Assembly: GCA_964469555.1 (NCBI GenBank)
Contig: CAYYAQ010000004.1
Location: forward strand, 1-64,000
Direction of reading: 5' to 3'
Source of the DNA: CAYYAQ01 sp964469555
Lineage (GTDB): Bacteria; Planctomycetota; UBA1135; UBA2386
Length of the DNA: 64,000 nucleotides
The notes below the pieces were generated by a model. That model did no database searches. It saw nothing but the letters and a program-made list of their open reading frames with translations, and was not told the DNA's origin. Below, piece by piece: positions 17,592 to 27,111 of this stretch; position 1 is the first letter of the stretch; every line of letters begins with the position of its first letter. A program made the position numbers and the translations under genes.

Positions 17592-19056
17592 GCACAGGTC
17601 GTGCGCGGTGATCGCGCTCGGCGTTACCGCGAGTGTCGCCACCGCCCAATTCGAAGATCCCAAACCGCCAAAGGTCCACAGACTCGAGTCCATCGCGAGC
17701 CCGGAACCAGCGGACTACGCCGCGCTGAAATTCTTCGGAGCTCCCAAGCCTCTGAATTCGAGGGCCTTCATCACCGACTGGCCCGGCTTCCTCGGGCCGC
17801 GGCGCGATTCCCATTCGCAGGAGACGATGCTCCTGCGCAAATGGCCGAAGGACGGGCCCAAACTCGTGTGGTCGATGCGTCGCGGAGAGGGCTACTCGAG
17901 TCCGGTCATCGTCGGTCGGCGCCTCGTGTTCACGCACCGGATCAACAAGAAGATCCACATCGACTGCCTGCACGCCGAGACCGGCAAACGCTTCTGGCGC
18001 GTCACGTATCCCAGCGACTATCGCGGAGTGTACATCACGAACAGCGGGCCGCGTTCCACCCCCACCGTTTCTGAGGGTCGCGTCTACGTTCACGGGATCC
18101 AGGGCGAGCTGTTCTGCCTCGACCTGGACACCGGTCGGACCATCTGGGAGCGCGACCTGGCGAAGGAACTCTCGATGGTGGACGACTTCTTCGGCGTGGT
18201 CAGCAGTCCGCTCATCGTCGGCGACGTGCTCGTGCAGAGCATCAGCTGCCCGAAGGGGCCGACCGTCGTGGGGTTCGACAAGAACACCGGCAAGTTGTTG
18301 TGGGGCACCGGAAAGAAGTGGGCGGCGAGCAGCAGCTCCCCGGTGTTCGCAAAGATCCACGGTCGGGACCGGGTCTTCGTGCTCGCCGGCGGTGAATCAC
18401 GCCCACCGATCGGCGGGCTAATCGTCCTCGATCCGAAGACTGGCGAACCGGACTTCGAGCACCCGTTTCGCAGCAGGCTTTTTGCCTCCGTCGCGGGAGC
18501 GACACCTGTCGTCGGCGACAACTGGGTCTTCCTCACGTCGTCCTACGGAGTCGGGAGCGCGGTCCTGTCCCTCGCGGCCGATGGGAAGTTCAAGGAGCGT
18601 TGGAAGAACCGCCACATCGGGCTCCAGTTCTCCAACCCGGTCCTTCACGACGGCCACATCTACGCGATCGACGGCGTCTCGAATCGACCGGGCGCCATCA
18701 TCTGCCTGGATCCCGCGACTGGAAAAGAGCTGTCACGCACGGAACTGAATTGGGACGAGACCGTCCTCGACGGCAGGCGGATTCGAAAGGTCTCGGTCAG
18801 CATCGGCGAGGGATCGCTGCTCGTCGCCGACGGGAACTTCCTCTGTCTCGGCGACCAGGGCCATCTCTTGTGGCTCGACGTCAACCCCAAGCGCACCAAG
18901 ATCCTCGCGCGCTCCTGGCTGTTCAAGGCCAACGAGACATGGACGCCGCTCGCCTTGAGCCGCGGCCTCCTCTACGCGTGCCAGAACAACGACGCCCACT
19001 TCGGCGACCAACCCGCACGGCTGCTCTGCTTCGATCTCCGCCGCCCCGATCAGTAG
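17581..19056 (+). CDS. PQQ-binding-like beta-propeller protein, secreted
   Basis: A 491-residue protein with a signal peptide (cleavage after ASVATAQ). It belongs to the PQQ-like outer membrane propeller group seen widely in planctomycetes: WPGFLGPRRDSHSQET, then blades such as VYVHGIQGELFCLDLDTGRTIWERDL and VVGFDKNTGKLLWGTG, each with the Trp-containing tryptophan-docking turn. These proteins resemble BamB and PQQ dehydrogenases but usually lack the cofactor-binding catalytic residues, so a scaffold or binding role is more likely than dehydrogenase activity. The gene overlaps the C69 peptidase gene by 11 bases. The protein ends in CFDLRRPDQ, so the propeller seems complete. Confidence 0.8.
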   Translation: MAARHRSCAVIALGVTASVATAQFEDPKPPKVHRLESIASPEPADYAALKFFGAPKPLNSRAFITDWPGFLGPRRDSHSQETMLLRKWPKDGPKLVWSMRRGEGYSSPVIVGRRLVFTHRINKKIHIDCLHAETGKRFWRVTYPSDYRGVYITNSGPRSTPTVSEGRVYVHGIQGELFCLDLDTGRTIWERDLAKELSMVDDFFGVVSSPLIVGDVLVQSISCPKGPTVVGFDKNTGKLLWGTGKKWAASSSSPVFAKIHGRDRVFVLAGGESRPPIGGLIVLDPKTGEPDFEHPFRSRLFASVAGATPVVGDNWVFLTSSYGVGSAVLSLAADGKFKERWKNRHIGLQFSNPVLHDGHIYAIDGVSNRPGAIICLDPATGKELSRTELNWDETVLDGRRIRKVSVSIGEGSLLVADGNFLCLGDQGHLLWLDVNPKRTKILARSWLFKANETWTPLALSRGLLYACQNNDAHFGDQPARLLCFDLRRPDQ

Positions 19057-19081
19057 TCGGTCAGAAGATCAGCGCCTGCAT

Positions 19082-20680
19082 TCAACGGAAGAACCGGCGC
19101 AGTCTCTCCAACGGGAGGCGCAGGAGCACCCCGGAGGAATTGGCCACGAGGACTTCGCCGGGGGCTAGCTGTGAGCTCTGAGACAGACTCTCGATCGTGG
19201 ACATGTTCCAGCCAACCGTGAACAGATAGACCGGTTGGGACGGACGGATCTTTCCGTGATGCACGACGGCTTCGATCAGGGCTCCCAATGTCGGTGGATC
19301 GTGCGCGACGGACTTGTCATCGAGATAGTAGAAGTCGGCACCGCGGTACGGGATCTTGTAGAGGACATCCACGACTTGCATGCCGGAGATGTTCTTCGTC
19401 TCGTACCGCAAGTACATCGAAGACTGCCGATTCGTCACAATGGACATCCCGGGTCTGACCTGTTCGTTCAACTTGCTCATGAGCTGCGCGAAGTCGCTGC
19501 TCAATACCGGATACGACGCGTGCGCGGGTACCGAGTCCCGATAGGAACGATCCCTGACGTAGGTGTATGTCATCGGCACGCTCACGCCCACGAGCAGGAT
19601 CACTCGCGTGATCATCGAACGCGCCGACCGCTGGCTCTTCTTGACCTTTCGCAAGGCCCAATCGATCGGCGCACCCACCCCGACTCCCAGCGCGAACGCG
19701 AAGATCGGCAACAGATAGAGGCAGTGCCGCGTGGATCCAAACGGGTAGGCCTTCGTGGTAGTTCCGATCACCTGGAATCCGATCACGCAGAGGATGACCG
19801 CGAGCAGACCCCTACCGCGCCCGAAACCGAGGATGACGAGTCCGAGGATCGCGAGCACCCCCGCCACGTTCCCGGGGACGTGCGCCATGGATAACCATGT
19901 GCCGAGATCCACGGTGTTGTTGAGCCACATCTCCGCGTCCGTCGGGAAGATCAGACGGTAAGCGTAGTTGACGATGTAGTCGTAGTGACCTGACCCCATC
20001 CACTGTTTGGTCACGTGGGCCCAGACGAAGTACAGCCCCACCAGCGCGCCGGGGACATTCACCGCGCAGAACCGAATCGCGTACTTGCGTGTGTCTTTCG
20101 CCGAGAGGAGCACGATGAGATGGGCGACGCCGATCGCGCCAAACAGGATCAGCTGCGAGTAATGGGTCAGGATTCCAAGGAGGACCAGCGCGCCGTAGCC
20201 GTACAGGACGGAGGACTTCCTGGACTCCCGATACCAGAGGAACAAGAACCACCCGACCGAAGAGAGCAGGACGACGAGCGAGTAGTGCCGCAACGTCGTC
20301 GTTTCGAGCAACGCGCCAGGCGAGAGCGCCGCGGCCAACCCCATGGCGACCGCGCCCACCTTGCTCGGGATGAAGCGCACGCCGGCGAAGTACACGACGG
20401 GGATCGACAGCAACCCGAGCGCCATCATCACGGCGCGCAGGAAGACCTCGTCCGAACCAAACAGAGCCACCATCCGAAGCACGAGGTAGAACATCGGCGG
20501 GTGCACCTCCCGCGACGCGTTCTCGAACAGTTCGCCCAGGGTCTCGGACTGCGCGATGCCGAGGATGAGAACGTCATCCGGCGAGAGCGCATAGTTCTCC
20601 AACCCAGTCCACCGCGCGATGCCCGCGACGACGATCAGCCAGCAGACAACGAACACATGAAACCAACGTTCGGAGTTCAT
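19082..20680 (-). CDS. GT39/PMT-like integral membrane glycosyltransferase
   Basis: A 532-residue polytopic protein with about eleven transmembrane segments. It fits the dolichyl-phosphate-mannose/ArnT-type GT-C superfamily: LSPDDVLILGIAQ carries the acidic pair in the first outward loop, followed by ENASREVHPPMFYLVLR, the HPP block seen in many GT39 enzymes. The start at 20680 (MNSERWFHVF) precedes the first helix directly. The C-terminal soluble part (about residues 370-532) is typical of these enzymes. It would transfer a sugar from a lipid carrier to an exported acceptor. It lies 131 bases downstream of the sulfatase gene on the same strand. Confidence 0.75.
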   Translation of the reverse strand: MNSERWFHVFVVCWLIVVAGIARWTGLENYALSPDDVLILGIAQSETLGELFENASREVHPPMFYLVLRMVALFGSDEVFLRAVMMALGLLSIPVVYFAGVRFIPSKVGAVAMGLAAALSPGALLETTTLRHYSLVVLLSSVGWFLFLWYRESRKSSVLYGYGALVLLGILTHYSQLILFGAIGVAHLIVLLSAKDTRKYAIRFCAVNVPGALVGLYFVWAHVTKQWMGSGHYDYIVNYAYRLIFPTDAEMWLNNTVDLGTWLSMAHVPGNVAGVLAILGLVILGFGRGRGLLAVILCVIGFQVIGTTTKAYPFGSTRHCLYLLPIFAFALGVGVGAPIDWALRKVKKSQRSARSMITRVILLVGVSVPMTYTYVRDRSYRDSVPAHASYPVLSSDFAQLMSKLNEQVRPGMSIVTNRQSSMYLRYETKNISGMQVVDVLYKIPYRGADFYYLDDKSVAHDPPTLGALIEAVVHHGKIRPSQPVYLFTVGWNMSTIESLSQSSQLAPGEVLVANSSGVLLRLPLERLRRFFR

Positions 20681-20811
20681 GGGGTCGCGATCGTGTCGAG
20701 GGCGGCGATCATCCGTCACAATTCTAGTGGCCGAGAGCCGATGTTCGCAACATATCTCGCCGGCCTGGCGCAACGCTCCCGGCGTTGCAGCTCCTCACCT
20801 CGTCAAGATAT

Positions 20812-22254
20812 CTACTTCTCGTAGTCCACGCCGTTGTAGCTGCGGCAGACCGAGGCGAGCCACTCTTCGAGTCGACCACGGCTTCGCTTCACCCGCGCCG
20901 TTTCCGAGGCGAGCCTGTCCTTCTTCTCGAAGGGATCTGAGGCGAGGTCGTAGAGCTCCCACCGCACGTCGCCCCTCTTGTTCTGGATGCGGTGCAGTTT
21001 CCAGTCCGCTTCCAGCCAAGCGGCGTGACCGGGGAAGGAGTCGAGCGGGTGCGGCGGCTGCGGCAGGCGCGCCGCGTTCTTGTTGAAGTCGGGTGCCTCG
21101 AGGTCCTCACCGCTCCGCTGCGCCTCGAGCAGCTTCGCCATCCGCTTCGCGGAGGGGGTGCTCACTCCGCGCTTGTTGTGATCCCAGAAACCCATGACCC
21201 GCGGGGCCAACTTCTCTCCCTCGATCAGCGGATTCAGATCGACGCCGTCGAGCGTCGGCTGGCGATCGACCTTCGCGCCGGCGATCGAGAGGAGCGTCGG
21301 GTAGATATCACACGTGTTGCAGCGCGCCGCGGTGGTGTGCGGCTTCTTGATCTTCGCCGGCCATTCGAGGATCGCCGGTACAAGCAGGCCACCCTCGTAG
21401 ATCTTCCCTTTCGCGCCACGGTGACCACCGGTGTTACCGACCCGAGGGAGCGCGCCGTTGTCGCTGCAGTACCACAACGCGGTGTTCTCCCGAATCCCGA
21501 GCTTCGTCAGCGCCCCGCGCAGCTTGCCAAACGCCCGATCCATGCCAGTGATCTCACCATAGAAGTTCTGGAGCTTCTTCGAGTGCTTCGCATAGAGCGC
21601 CCGGTCCTGTGCCACCGCGCGATGCGGAGAGTGCGGCGACCCGAACCAGACCACGGCAAAGATCGGCGCGTCGCCCTCGAGCTGCTTCTCGATCCACGAC
21701 AGCGCGGCGTCGACGGCGAGGAACGAACTCTCCCCCTTGGTGGGCACCGCTTTCCCCTTGTGGCTCATCACCGCGTCGTTGTCGTAGAAGTTCGGCGCGC
21801 TGAACCACTCGTCGAATCCGTTGTTGCCCGGGTTGTCCGGGCTACCCCGGCGAACGGAACCGAGATGCCACTTGCCGAAGTGACCAGTGGTGTAGCCAGC
21901 GGACTTCAAGGCCTCCGCTACCGTCACTTCCTGGGGTCTGATCGAGTACCCCCACTTGAACACGCCCATGCGGTTCGGATGCCGGCCCGTCATCACGCTG
22001 GCCCGGGTCGGCGAGCACACGGGCGCAGCCGCGTAGAATCGATCGAACCGCAGCCCGCTCGCCGCCGCCGCGTCGAAATTCGGCGTCTTCAGGGCGGGAT
22101 GCCCGTTGTAGGCCATGTCACCCCACCCCTGGTCATCGGCCATGACGAGAATGATGTGCGGTCGCCCTGCCCGCTCTCCTGTTCCCGTCTGCCTCCAAAG
22201 CGCAACGCTCGAACAGGCCAGCAGGCCTGCCGGGAGGAGGACGGCAAGTCTCAT
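20812..22254 (-). CDS. Sulfatase, cysteine (formylglycine) type, probable lipoprotein
   Basis: A 480-residue arylsulfatase-family enzyme. The maturation motif is CSPTR at residues 80-84, where Cys80 is converted to formylglycine; metal ligands appear in ILVMADDQGWGDM (Asp40, Asp41), the conserved GHFGKWHLG supplies Lys and His, and YCSDNGALP the late Asp/Asn pair. It would remove sulfate esters, most likely from polysaccharides. The N terminus ends in GLLACSS, a lipobox with Cys14, so it is probably membrane-tethered. The start overlaps the stop of the upstream SBBP-repeat gene by four bases (ATGA), a sign of translational coupling. No formylglycine-generating enzyme is in the window. Confidence 0.9.
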   Translation of the reverse strand: MRLAVLLPAGLLACSSVALWRQTGTGERAGRPHIILVMADDQGWGDMAYNGHPALKTPNFDAAAASGLRFDRFYAAAPVCSPTRASVMTGRHPNRMGVFKWGYSIRPQEVTVAEALKSAGYTTGHFGKWHLGSVRRGSPDNPGNNGFDEWFSAPNFYDNDAVMSHKGKAVPTKGESSFLAVDAALSWIEKQLEGDAPIFAVVWFGSPHSPHRAVAQDRALYAKHSKKLQNFYGEITGMDRAFGKLRGALTKLGIRENTALWYCSDNGALPRVGNTGGHRGAKGKIYEGGLLVPAILEWPAKIKKPHTTAARCNTCDIYPTLLSIAGAKVDRQPTLDGVDLNPLIEGEKLAPRVMGFWDHNKRGVSTPSAKRMAKLLEAQRSGEDLEAPDFNKNAARLPQPPHPLDSFPGHAAWLEADWKLHRIQNKRGDVRWELYDLASDPFEKKDRLASETARVKRSRGRLEEWLASVCRSYNGVDYEK

Positions 22255-24893
22255 CGGCTACGCACCCGGACCGGCACCGGGGTGCTCGCCATGATCACGT
22301 TGTTTCGCATATCGAAGACGATGAGCGCGTGGTTGAGCGTCAAGTCGATTTCAGCCGTGAGGAACGTCGGGAGGTTCAGCGACGCCGACTCTCTTCCGAA
22401 GGCATCCAACCGGCTGCGGAATCGGAAGAACACGGGGCTGATCAGAGAGAGGGTCGTCCGAAAGTAGCTGTCATAGTTCAGCGGGATGCGGACGGCGCCC
22501 TGCTGGATGCCCGGGAACGTGCCCGTGGCAGAACCGAGGATCAGGTAGGGCATCCCCCGGTACTTGAAACCGGGCTTCAGCGTCAAGTTCTGCGTACCAC
22601 CGACGCCGAGATTGACGCTGTGCACGTCCGCGTAGAACGGCACATCCATGTCCATGACCGTGACGAAGATGTCTTCGATGCCGTTGAACGTGGTGCTGAA
22701 GGCTCCCGTCGTGGTCGGATACAGCGGTGACTGCGTGTGACCCGCAGTCACGACCGTTCCACTCAGGGTGATCGCGAGAGCGTGCACGTCGTCGTAATTC
22801 ACTCCACCGACGTACGTGGAATACACGAGTTGAGCCGTACCCGTCTCCCTCGGATCGAAGCGCCCGACGATCGACTCATTGTTCCCGGCCCAGAGCCGGT
22901 CGTACGCATTCGCAGTCGTTGGGAAGTCCCAGAAGTTGCAGGCACCGCCGAACGTCACGATGCCGCTCGCATCGACGCCCAGACCCGAGACGTGATCGCT
23001 GAGCGTGCCGCCGATGATGGTCGACCACACGAGTTGATTGGGGCCCAAGCTCGGGTCCAACCGCGAAACGAAAGCGTCGAGGACCCCGTTGAACGTCTGG
23101 TCATACGCGCCCGTCGTCGTGGGGTAGAGCTTCGAACCCGTGTAGCCGCCAAACGTCATCACGCCGCGGGGATCCACGTGCAGAGCTACGGCACCGTCGT
23201 CACCGGCTCCGCCGAGGTAAGTCGAGTAGACGAGTTGATTGGCTCCCGTCTTGCGCACGTCCAAGCGGATCACGAAAACATCATGGCCGTCGCCGTGCAT
23301 GGTATCGAACGCACCCTTCGTCGTGGGGAAATCTATCGACGTCGTGTTTCCGGAGACCGTGACGATTCCTGTCGCGCCGACTGCCATGGCGCGCGCCGTG
23401 TCCTCTCCAGCCCCACCGACCAGGGTCGAGTAGACGAGTTGCTTGGCTCCCGTTTCGCGAGGATCCAGTTGCGTGATCACGATGTCGTCAATCCCGTTGT
23501 GCGTCGTGTCGTAGGCACCCGATGTCGTCGGGTACTTCGATGACTCCGTCGTCCCGGTGACCGTAACCACGCCTTCCGAATCCGCGAACACACCGAGGCC
23601 CACGTCCTTGGAGCCGCCCCCGATCATCGTCGAGTAGATCAGCCGCGCCTTACCGATCTTGCTGGGGTCCAGGCGGCAGGTGAAGATATCGCCATTACCC
23701 TGATTGGTGCTGGTGTAGGCCCCGATCGTGGTCGGGAAGTTTGGCGAGGCGGTGTCGCCGACGACGCCGATTATCCCCCACTCATCGACGTGCATCGCGT
23801 AGGTCGCTTCGTTGCCACTGCCACCGATGTATGTCGAGTTGATCAGTTTCGTTCCGGACGGATCGAGCCGGAGGATCACGGCGTCCGAACCGCCGTTGCC
23901 GATGCGGTCGTACGCGCCGGCAGTCGTCGGGAAGTCGGGAGAGAAGCTGAACCCGGCGACGGTGACGACGCCGTTGGCCTCCACGGCGACGGCATCCGTG
24001 GCTTCGACGGACTTGCCGCCGATAAACGTCGACCAGACCAAACCCGGGTCGATCGTCAGGATGGTATCGCCGTCCCACCCTGGGACCGCGAAACCGAACC
24101 TACGCGAGCCAAGCAACCTGAACTCGCACGCGAGCTTGCGCTTCTTGCCGTCCGCCCCGATCTGCCAGGTCAGGGGCAAGGGCTGGGTGATCGGGCCCAT
24201 CGCCGTATCCATCACCAGCGCGCCATCACTCGTGATGCGCAGGCCCTCGGCACCTTCGACATCGACGCGTACCCGCGTGATGTCCGCCCAGGGTGCGAGA
24301 ATCACGTCGTACTCGGGATGACCCTCTGCCGTACGAACCCGCACATCGATACCCGGATAGAACCCCTTGCACAGCACCGAGGCGTACCGCGGCACGTCCG
24401 TGCGCCACCGACTCTCGTCGGCGCCGAGGAAGTAGTCGTAGTAGCCCGGCAACACGCGCTCACCGATCATGTGCGCCGCGTCCGATTCGACGAAGGTCAT
24501 CCGCACGGCGACGCCCCGCACCCGGTTCTGCGAGAGGTCCCGCGGCGTCAAGCGCGGCCCATTCTTGCACGCAGGCTTTCGCGCGAACTTTCGCGGCTCG
24601 CGGAGGTCGAGAACGAAACCATGCTCCTGGAGGAACATCGTCAGCGCTCCCTGGCGGTGCAGGAACTTCGCCGGGTGGCCCCACTGGCCGACGTTCGGCT
24701 CGAAACAAGCTGGCAGAGCCATCGTCTTCGCGGTCGACAGCGACGCCGACTCTTGTGTGCGGGCCGGTTGGGTCGTCGCGCCCTGGACCGGAGCCAGTTG
24801 CGACGATTCCAACCGCGATGGGACGTCACGCGGCACGAAGTTCAGAGAAGCGAGCCCAATAGCCGCCGGGAAGGCAAGGAGAAGTAGACGCAT
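22251..24893 (-). CDS. Secreted SBBP-repeat beta-propeller protein
   Basis: An 880-residue exported protein. After a signal peptide (MRLLLLAFPAAIGLASL) comes an N-terminal domain (about residues 60-260, FEPNVGQWG, FLHRQGALTMFLQEHGFVLDL, GYYDYFLG) that regularly precedes SBBP repeats. About nine repeats of roughly 55 residues follow, each with a STYIGGSG-like strand, a TVAGFSFSPDFPTT turn and a DAVILRLDPSG strand. The last 110 residues form a different beta domain. SBBP repeats form propellers of unknown ligand. The start at 24893 is chosen for the signal peptide. Its stop overlaps the sulfatase start, so the pair may act together on one sulfated polymer. Confidence 0.85.
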   Translation of the reverse strand: MRLLLLAFPAAIGLASLNFVPRDVPSRLESSQLAPVQGATTQPARTQESASLSTAKTMALPACFEPNVGQWGHPAKFLHRQGALTMFLQEHGFVLDLREPRKFARKPACKNGPRLTPRDLSQNRVRGVAVRMTFVESDAAHMIGERVLPGYYDYFLGADESRWRTDVPRYASVLCKGFYPGIDVRVRTAEGHPEYDVILAPWADITRVRVDVEGAEGLRITSDGALVMDTAMGPITQPLPLTWQIGADGKKRKLACEFRLLGSRRFGFAVPGWDGDTILTIDPGLVWSTFIGGKSVEATDAVAVEANGVVTVAGFSFSPDFPTTAGAYDRIGNGGSDAVILRLDPSGTKLINSTYIGGSGNEATYAMHVDEWGIIGVVGDTASPNFPTTIGAYTSTNQGNGDIFTCRLDPSKIGKARLIYSTMIGGGSKDVGLGVFADSEGVVTVTGTTESSKYPTTSGAYDTTHNGIDDIVITQLDPRETGAKQLVYSTLVGGAGEDTARAMAVGATGIVTVSGNTTSIDFPTTKGAFDTMHGDGHDVFVIRLDVRKTGANQLVYSTYLGGAGDDGAVALHVDPRGVMTFGGYTGSKLYPTTTGAYDQTFNGVLDAFVSRLDPSLGPNQLVWSTIIGGTLSDHVSGLGVDASGIVTFGGACNFWDFPTTANAYDRLWAGNNESIVGRFDPRETGTAQLVYSTYVGGVNYDDVHALAITLSGTVVTAGHTQSPLYPTTTGAFSTTFNGIEDIFVTVMDMDVPFYADVHSVNLGVGGTQNLTLKPGFKYRGMPYLILGSATGTFPGIQQGAVRIPLNYDSYFRTTLSLISPVFFRFRSRLDAFGRESASLNLPTFLTAEIDLTLNHALIVFDMRNNVIMASTPVPVRVRSR

Positions 24894-24979
24894 GGCAGTT
24901 CCAAGGTGTAGGCGCAAGGTATAGGTTCACAGCATAAGGAGTTCGCGCCGACACCTGGCCCCGGTTTGCTTGGACCAAG

Positions 24980-25021
24980 ACGGTCCCCCGTCAGACCCCA
25001 ACGGTCCCCCGTCAGACCCCA
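24980..25021 (+). repeat. Tandem 21-bp repeat, two copies, in a divergent intergenic region
   Basis: Two perfect copies (24980-25000 and 25001-25021) lie between the divergent SBBP gene (start 24893) and the membrane protein gene (start 25109). Each copy holds GGTCCCCCGTCAGACCCC; a third copy begins (CGG) and then diverges. The rest of 24894-25108 shows no gene. The GTCAGAC core resembles a class of short GC-rich interspersed motifs that occur between genes in many planctomycetes, but I cannot count copies in the genome from here. Confidence 0.7.
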
Positions 25022-25108
25022 CGGGGCAGCGAAACCAGCGGGCCATATCCGTAGCACCGACCGCAAGGGTGGTCTCCCCCTGGGCGACGGCGTAGCCTGT
25101 CCCGCCCC

Positions 25109-26932
25109 GTGCCCGCAAACCCGCCCGAACAAACGCCTCACGAACGCCCATGGCTCTGGCTGGTGCCCCTCATGGTCCTCGGCGGCTGGATTCACTGGCC
25201 CGGCGGGGCCGGCTTCAAGAGCGACGACCACGCGATCATTCGTTACGTGTCGGACTTCGGGAATGTCCTCGCCGACTTTGTGGGCCCCCAGTACGACCTG
25301 GAGTTCTTCCACTTCTGGCGACCCTTCATCACGCTCTCGTTCTGGATCGACTTCCAGTTGTTCGGCGTCGAGCCGTTTGGCTACTTCGCGATGAACTGCC
25401 TGGCGCTGCTGCTCGCAGCCACCTTCCTGTTCACGCTCTGTCGATCCCTCTGGCCGAGCAACGCCGGGACCGTGTTCGCAGTCGCCGTGGTGATGTTGTG
25501 GTTGTGCCACCCGGCGACCGGAACCTCACCCCGCTGCTGGGCGGCGGGGCGCGTCGACACGCACTACGTCCCGCCACTGCTTCTCGCTCTCATCCTCCAT
25601 GTGCGGTATCGGCGAGGTGGGCCACGGTGGCCGGTCTGGCTGGTGGCGGTCGTCGCGATCGGCACGAAGGAGTCGGCCCTCGGCTTCCCGCTGCTCGCTC
25701 TCGCGATCGATTTTCTGGATCCGAGGGCCTCCGGACGTCCCGCGCCGAGACTCTTCGGCAACGCGGTTCCGGCGGTGTGGTACCTGCTGTTGTTCCCAGC
25801 CTGCTTCGCGTGTCGCTACCTGTTCTTGGGTGATCCGATCGGAGGCTACCACTCCGCCCCAGAGTTCCTGATCTCGCTCGGGATCGCTCCGAGCGGTCTN
25901 NNNNNNNNNATCGGTCGGATCTTCTTTCCTGAGTCGCCGCTCACGATGCGGAGATTCGGCGGAGCGATCGTCGTCGCACTGACCCTCGTATGGCTCCTCT
26001 CTGGGAAGGGGAAACGCGAGAGGATCCTGGCCGGAGGACTCATCGCCGCCGGTGTGTTCGGCCCCATCGTGCAGTTGTTCGAGCATGCGCAGTCATCGGA
26101 CGTGCGACTCTCCTACTTCCCTTCCGTGTTGGTCCTCATGCTCTGGGCCGGTGTCACGCTCCGCATTCCGCGCCTGGACCTGCGTTGGCGCATCGCCATC
26201 GTGGCGGTGCCCCTGTTGTGGATCTTCCCCTCGCAGATCACGGAGCGCGAGCGCATGGACGAGCACGATGCGTTCAACGAATCGCTCAAGACCGCGCTCA
26301 AGGAGTGCGACGCGCTCCTACCGGAGGGGGAAGTCGTCGTCGTCGCGGGCGACGCGTATCACGCGAAGCACCCCTACCGATTCGGATGGGCCTTCGGCTC
26401 CGTCCTCAAGCCGCCTTTCCAGTCCCGACCACGGGAAGTCGTCACGCTGTGCAGCATCCTGAACGACCTTCCGGTAGCTCCCGTGAGCATGGTCGCCTTG
26501 GGTCTCCCAGCCTGGGTGGAAGTCTCGGCAACTGGCGGTCGCGTCGTGACTGCGAGTCCCGAGTTCCGTGCGGCGAACCGCAAGCCCACCACGACGGTCG
26601 GCTTTTCGGGCGAAATCACCCTGGATCTGATCATGGATCAGGCGAGACGACAGGTTGCGGGGTTCAGGGTGCCGCCGGACTTCACCGGTCGATTCGCGAT
26701 CTGTTCGACGCTGGGATCGATGGCAACCATCGCGGCGGATCCCACCAAGGGACTTGTATCGGTTCTCGAAGTCCTCGCCCCCGTCGCGGACGAGTTCTGG
26801 GTCGCGATGGACCTCGACAAGGGCAGCCCTTTCCTCCTCCTGTTCGAGACTTCCAGCGGTGTGGCTGTCGGGAAGTTGACAGCACCACCGGGATTCGTGC
26901 GCCGCTACGTCCAGCTGCGCTGGGGAAAATAG
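25109..26932 (+). CDS. Polytopic membrane protein, GT-C/TMTC-like, interrupted by an assembly gap
   Basis: About 607 residues as given, with a 10-N placeholder at 25900-25909 in the middle. The N-terminal half is polytopic: GWIHWPGGAGFKSDDHAIIRYV carries the Asp-Asp pair of GT-C enzymes in the first outward loop, FWRPFITLSFWIDFQLFG and GTKESALGFPLLALAI are typical of the TMTC/PMT-like group that also contains the gene at 13322-15562. The C-terminal 230 residues are soluble. The start is GTG at 25109 directly before the first helix. The frame is the same on both sides of the Ns, so if it is one gene the true gap length is 1 modulo 3. Confidence 0.68.
   Translation: MPANPPEQTPHERPWLWLVPLMVLGGWIHWPGGAGFKSDDHAIIRYVSDFGNVLADFVGPQYDLEFFHFWRPFITLSFWIDFQLFGVEPFGYFAMNCLALLLAATFLFTLCRSLWPSNAGTVFAVAVVMLWLCHPATGTSPRCWAAGRVDTHYVPPLLLALILHVRYRRGGPRWPVWLVAVVAIGTKESALGFPLLALAIDFLDPRASGRPAPRLFGNAVPAVWYLLLFPACFACRYLFLGDPIGGYHSAPEFLISLGIAPSGXXXXIGRIFFPESPLTMRRFGGAIVVALTLVWLLSGKGKRERILAGGLIAAGVFGPIVQLFEHAQSSDVRLSYFPSVLVLMLWAGVTLRIPRLDLRWRIAIVAVPLLWIFPSQITERERMDEHDAFNESLKTALKECDALLPEGEVVVVAGDAYHAKHPYRFGWAFGSVLKPPFQSRPREVVTLCSILNDLPVAPVSMVALGLPAWVEVSATGGRVVTASPEFRAANRKPTTTVGFSGEITLDLIMDQARRQVAGFRVPPDFTGRFAICSTLGSMATIAADPTKGLVSVLEVLAPVADEFWVAMDLDKGSPFLLLFETSSGVAVGKLTAPPGFVRRYVQLRWGK
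25900..25909. other. Assembly gap (10 N)
   Basis: Ten Ns, a scaffolding placeholder rather than a measured length. It lies inside a transmembrane segment of the surrounding membrane protein gene, so one or two helices could be missing. Confidence 0.97.
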
Positions 26933-27111
26933 GCAGTAGAGACGATTCCTGATCCCTTGGCGGGAGGGGGGGGCCACTTGCGCTACTCGACGACACGCAC
27001 CACGATACGGTGGCTTGATACACACGTGGGCGTCGTCCAACTGGGGCCTACCCACGACTCTATGGGGAACTTGCAGTCAGCCTCGCAACCCAGCCTCACA
27101 ACCCAGTCCCC

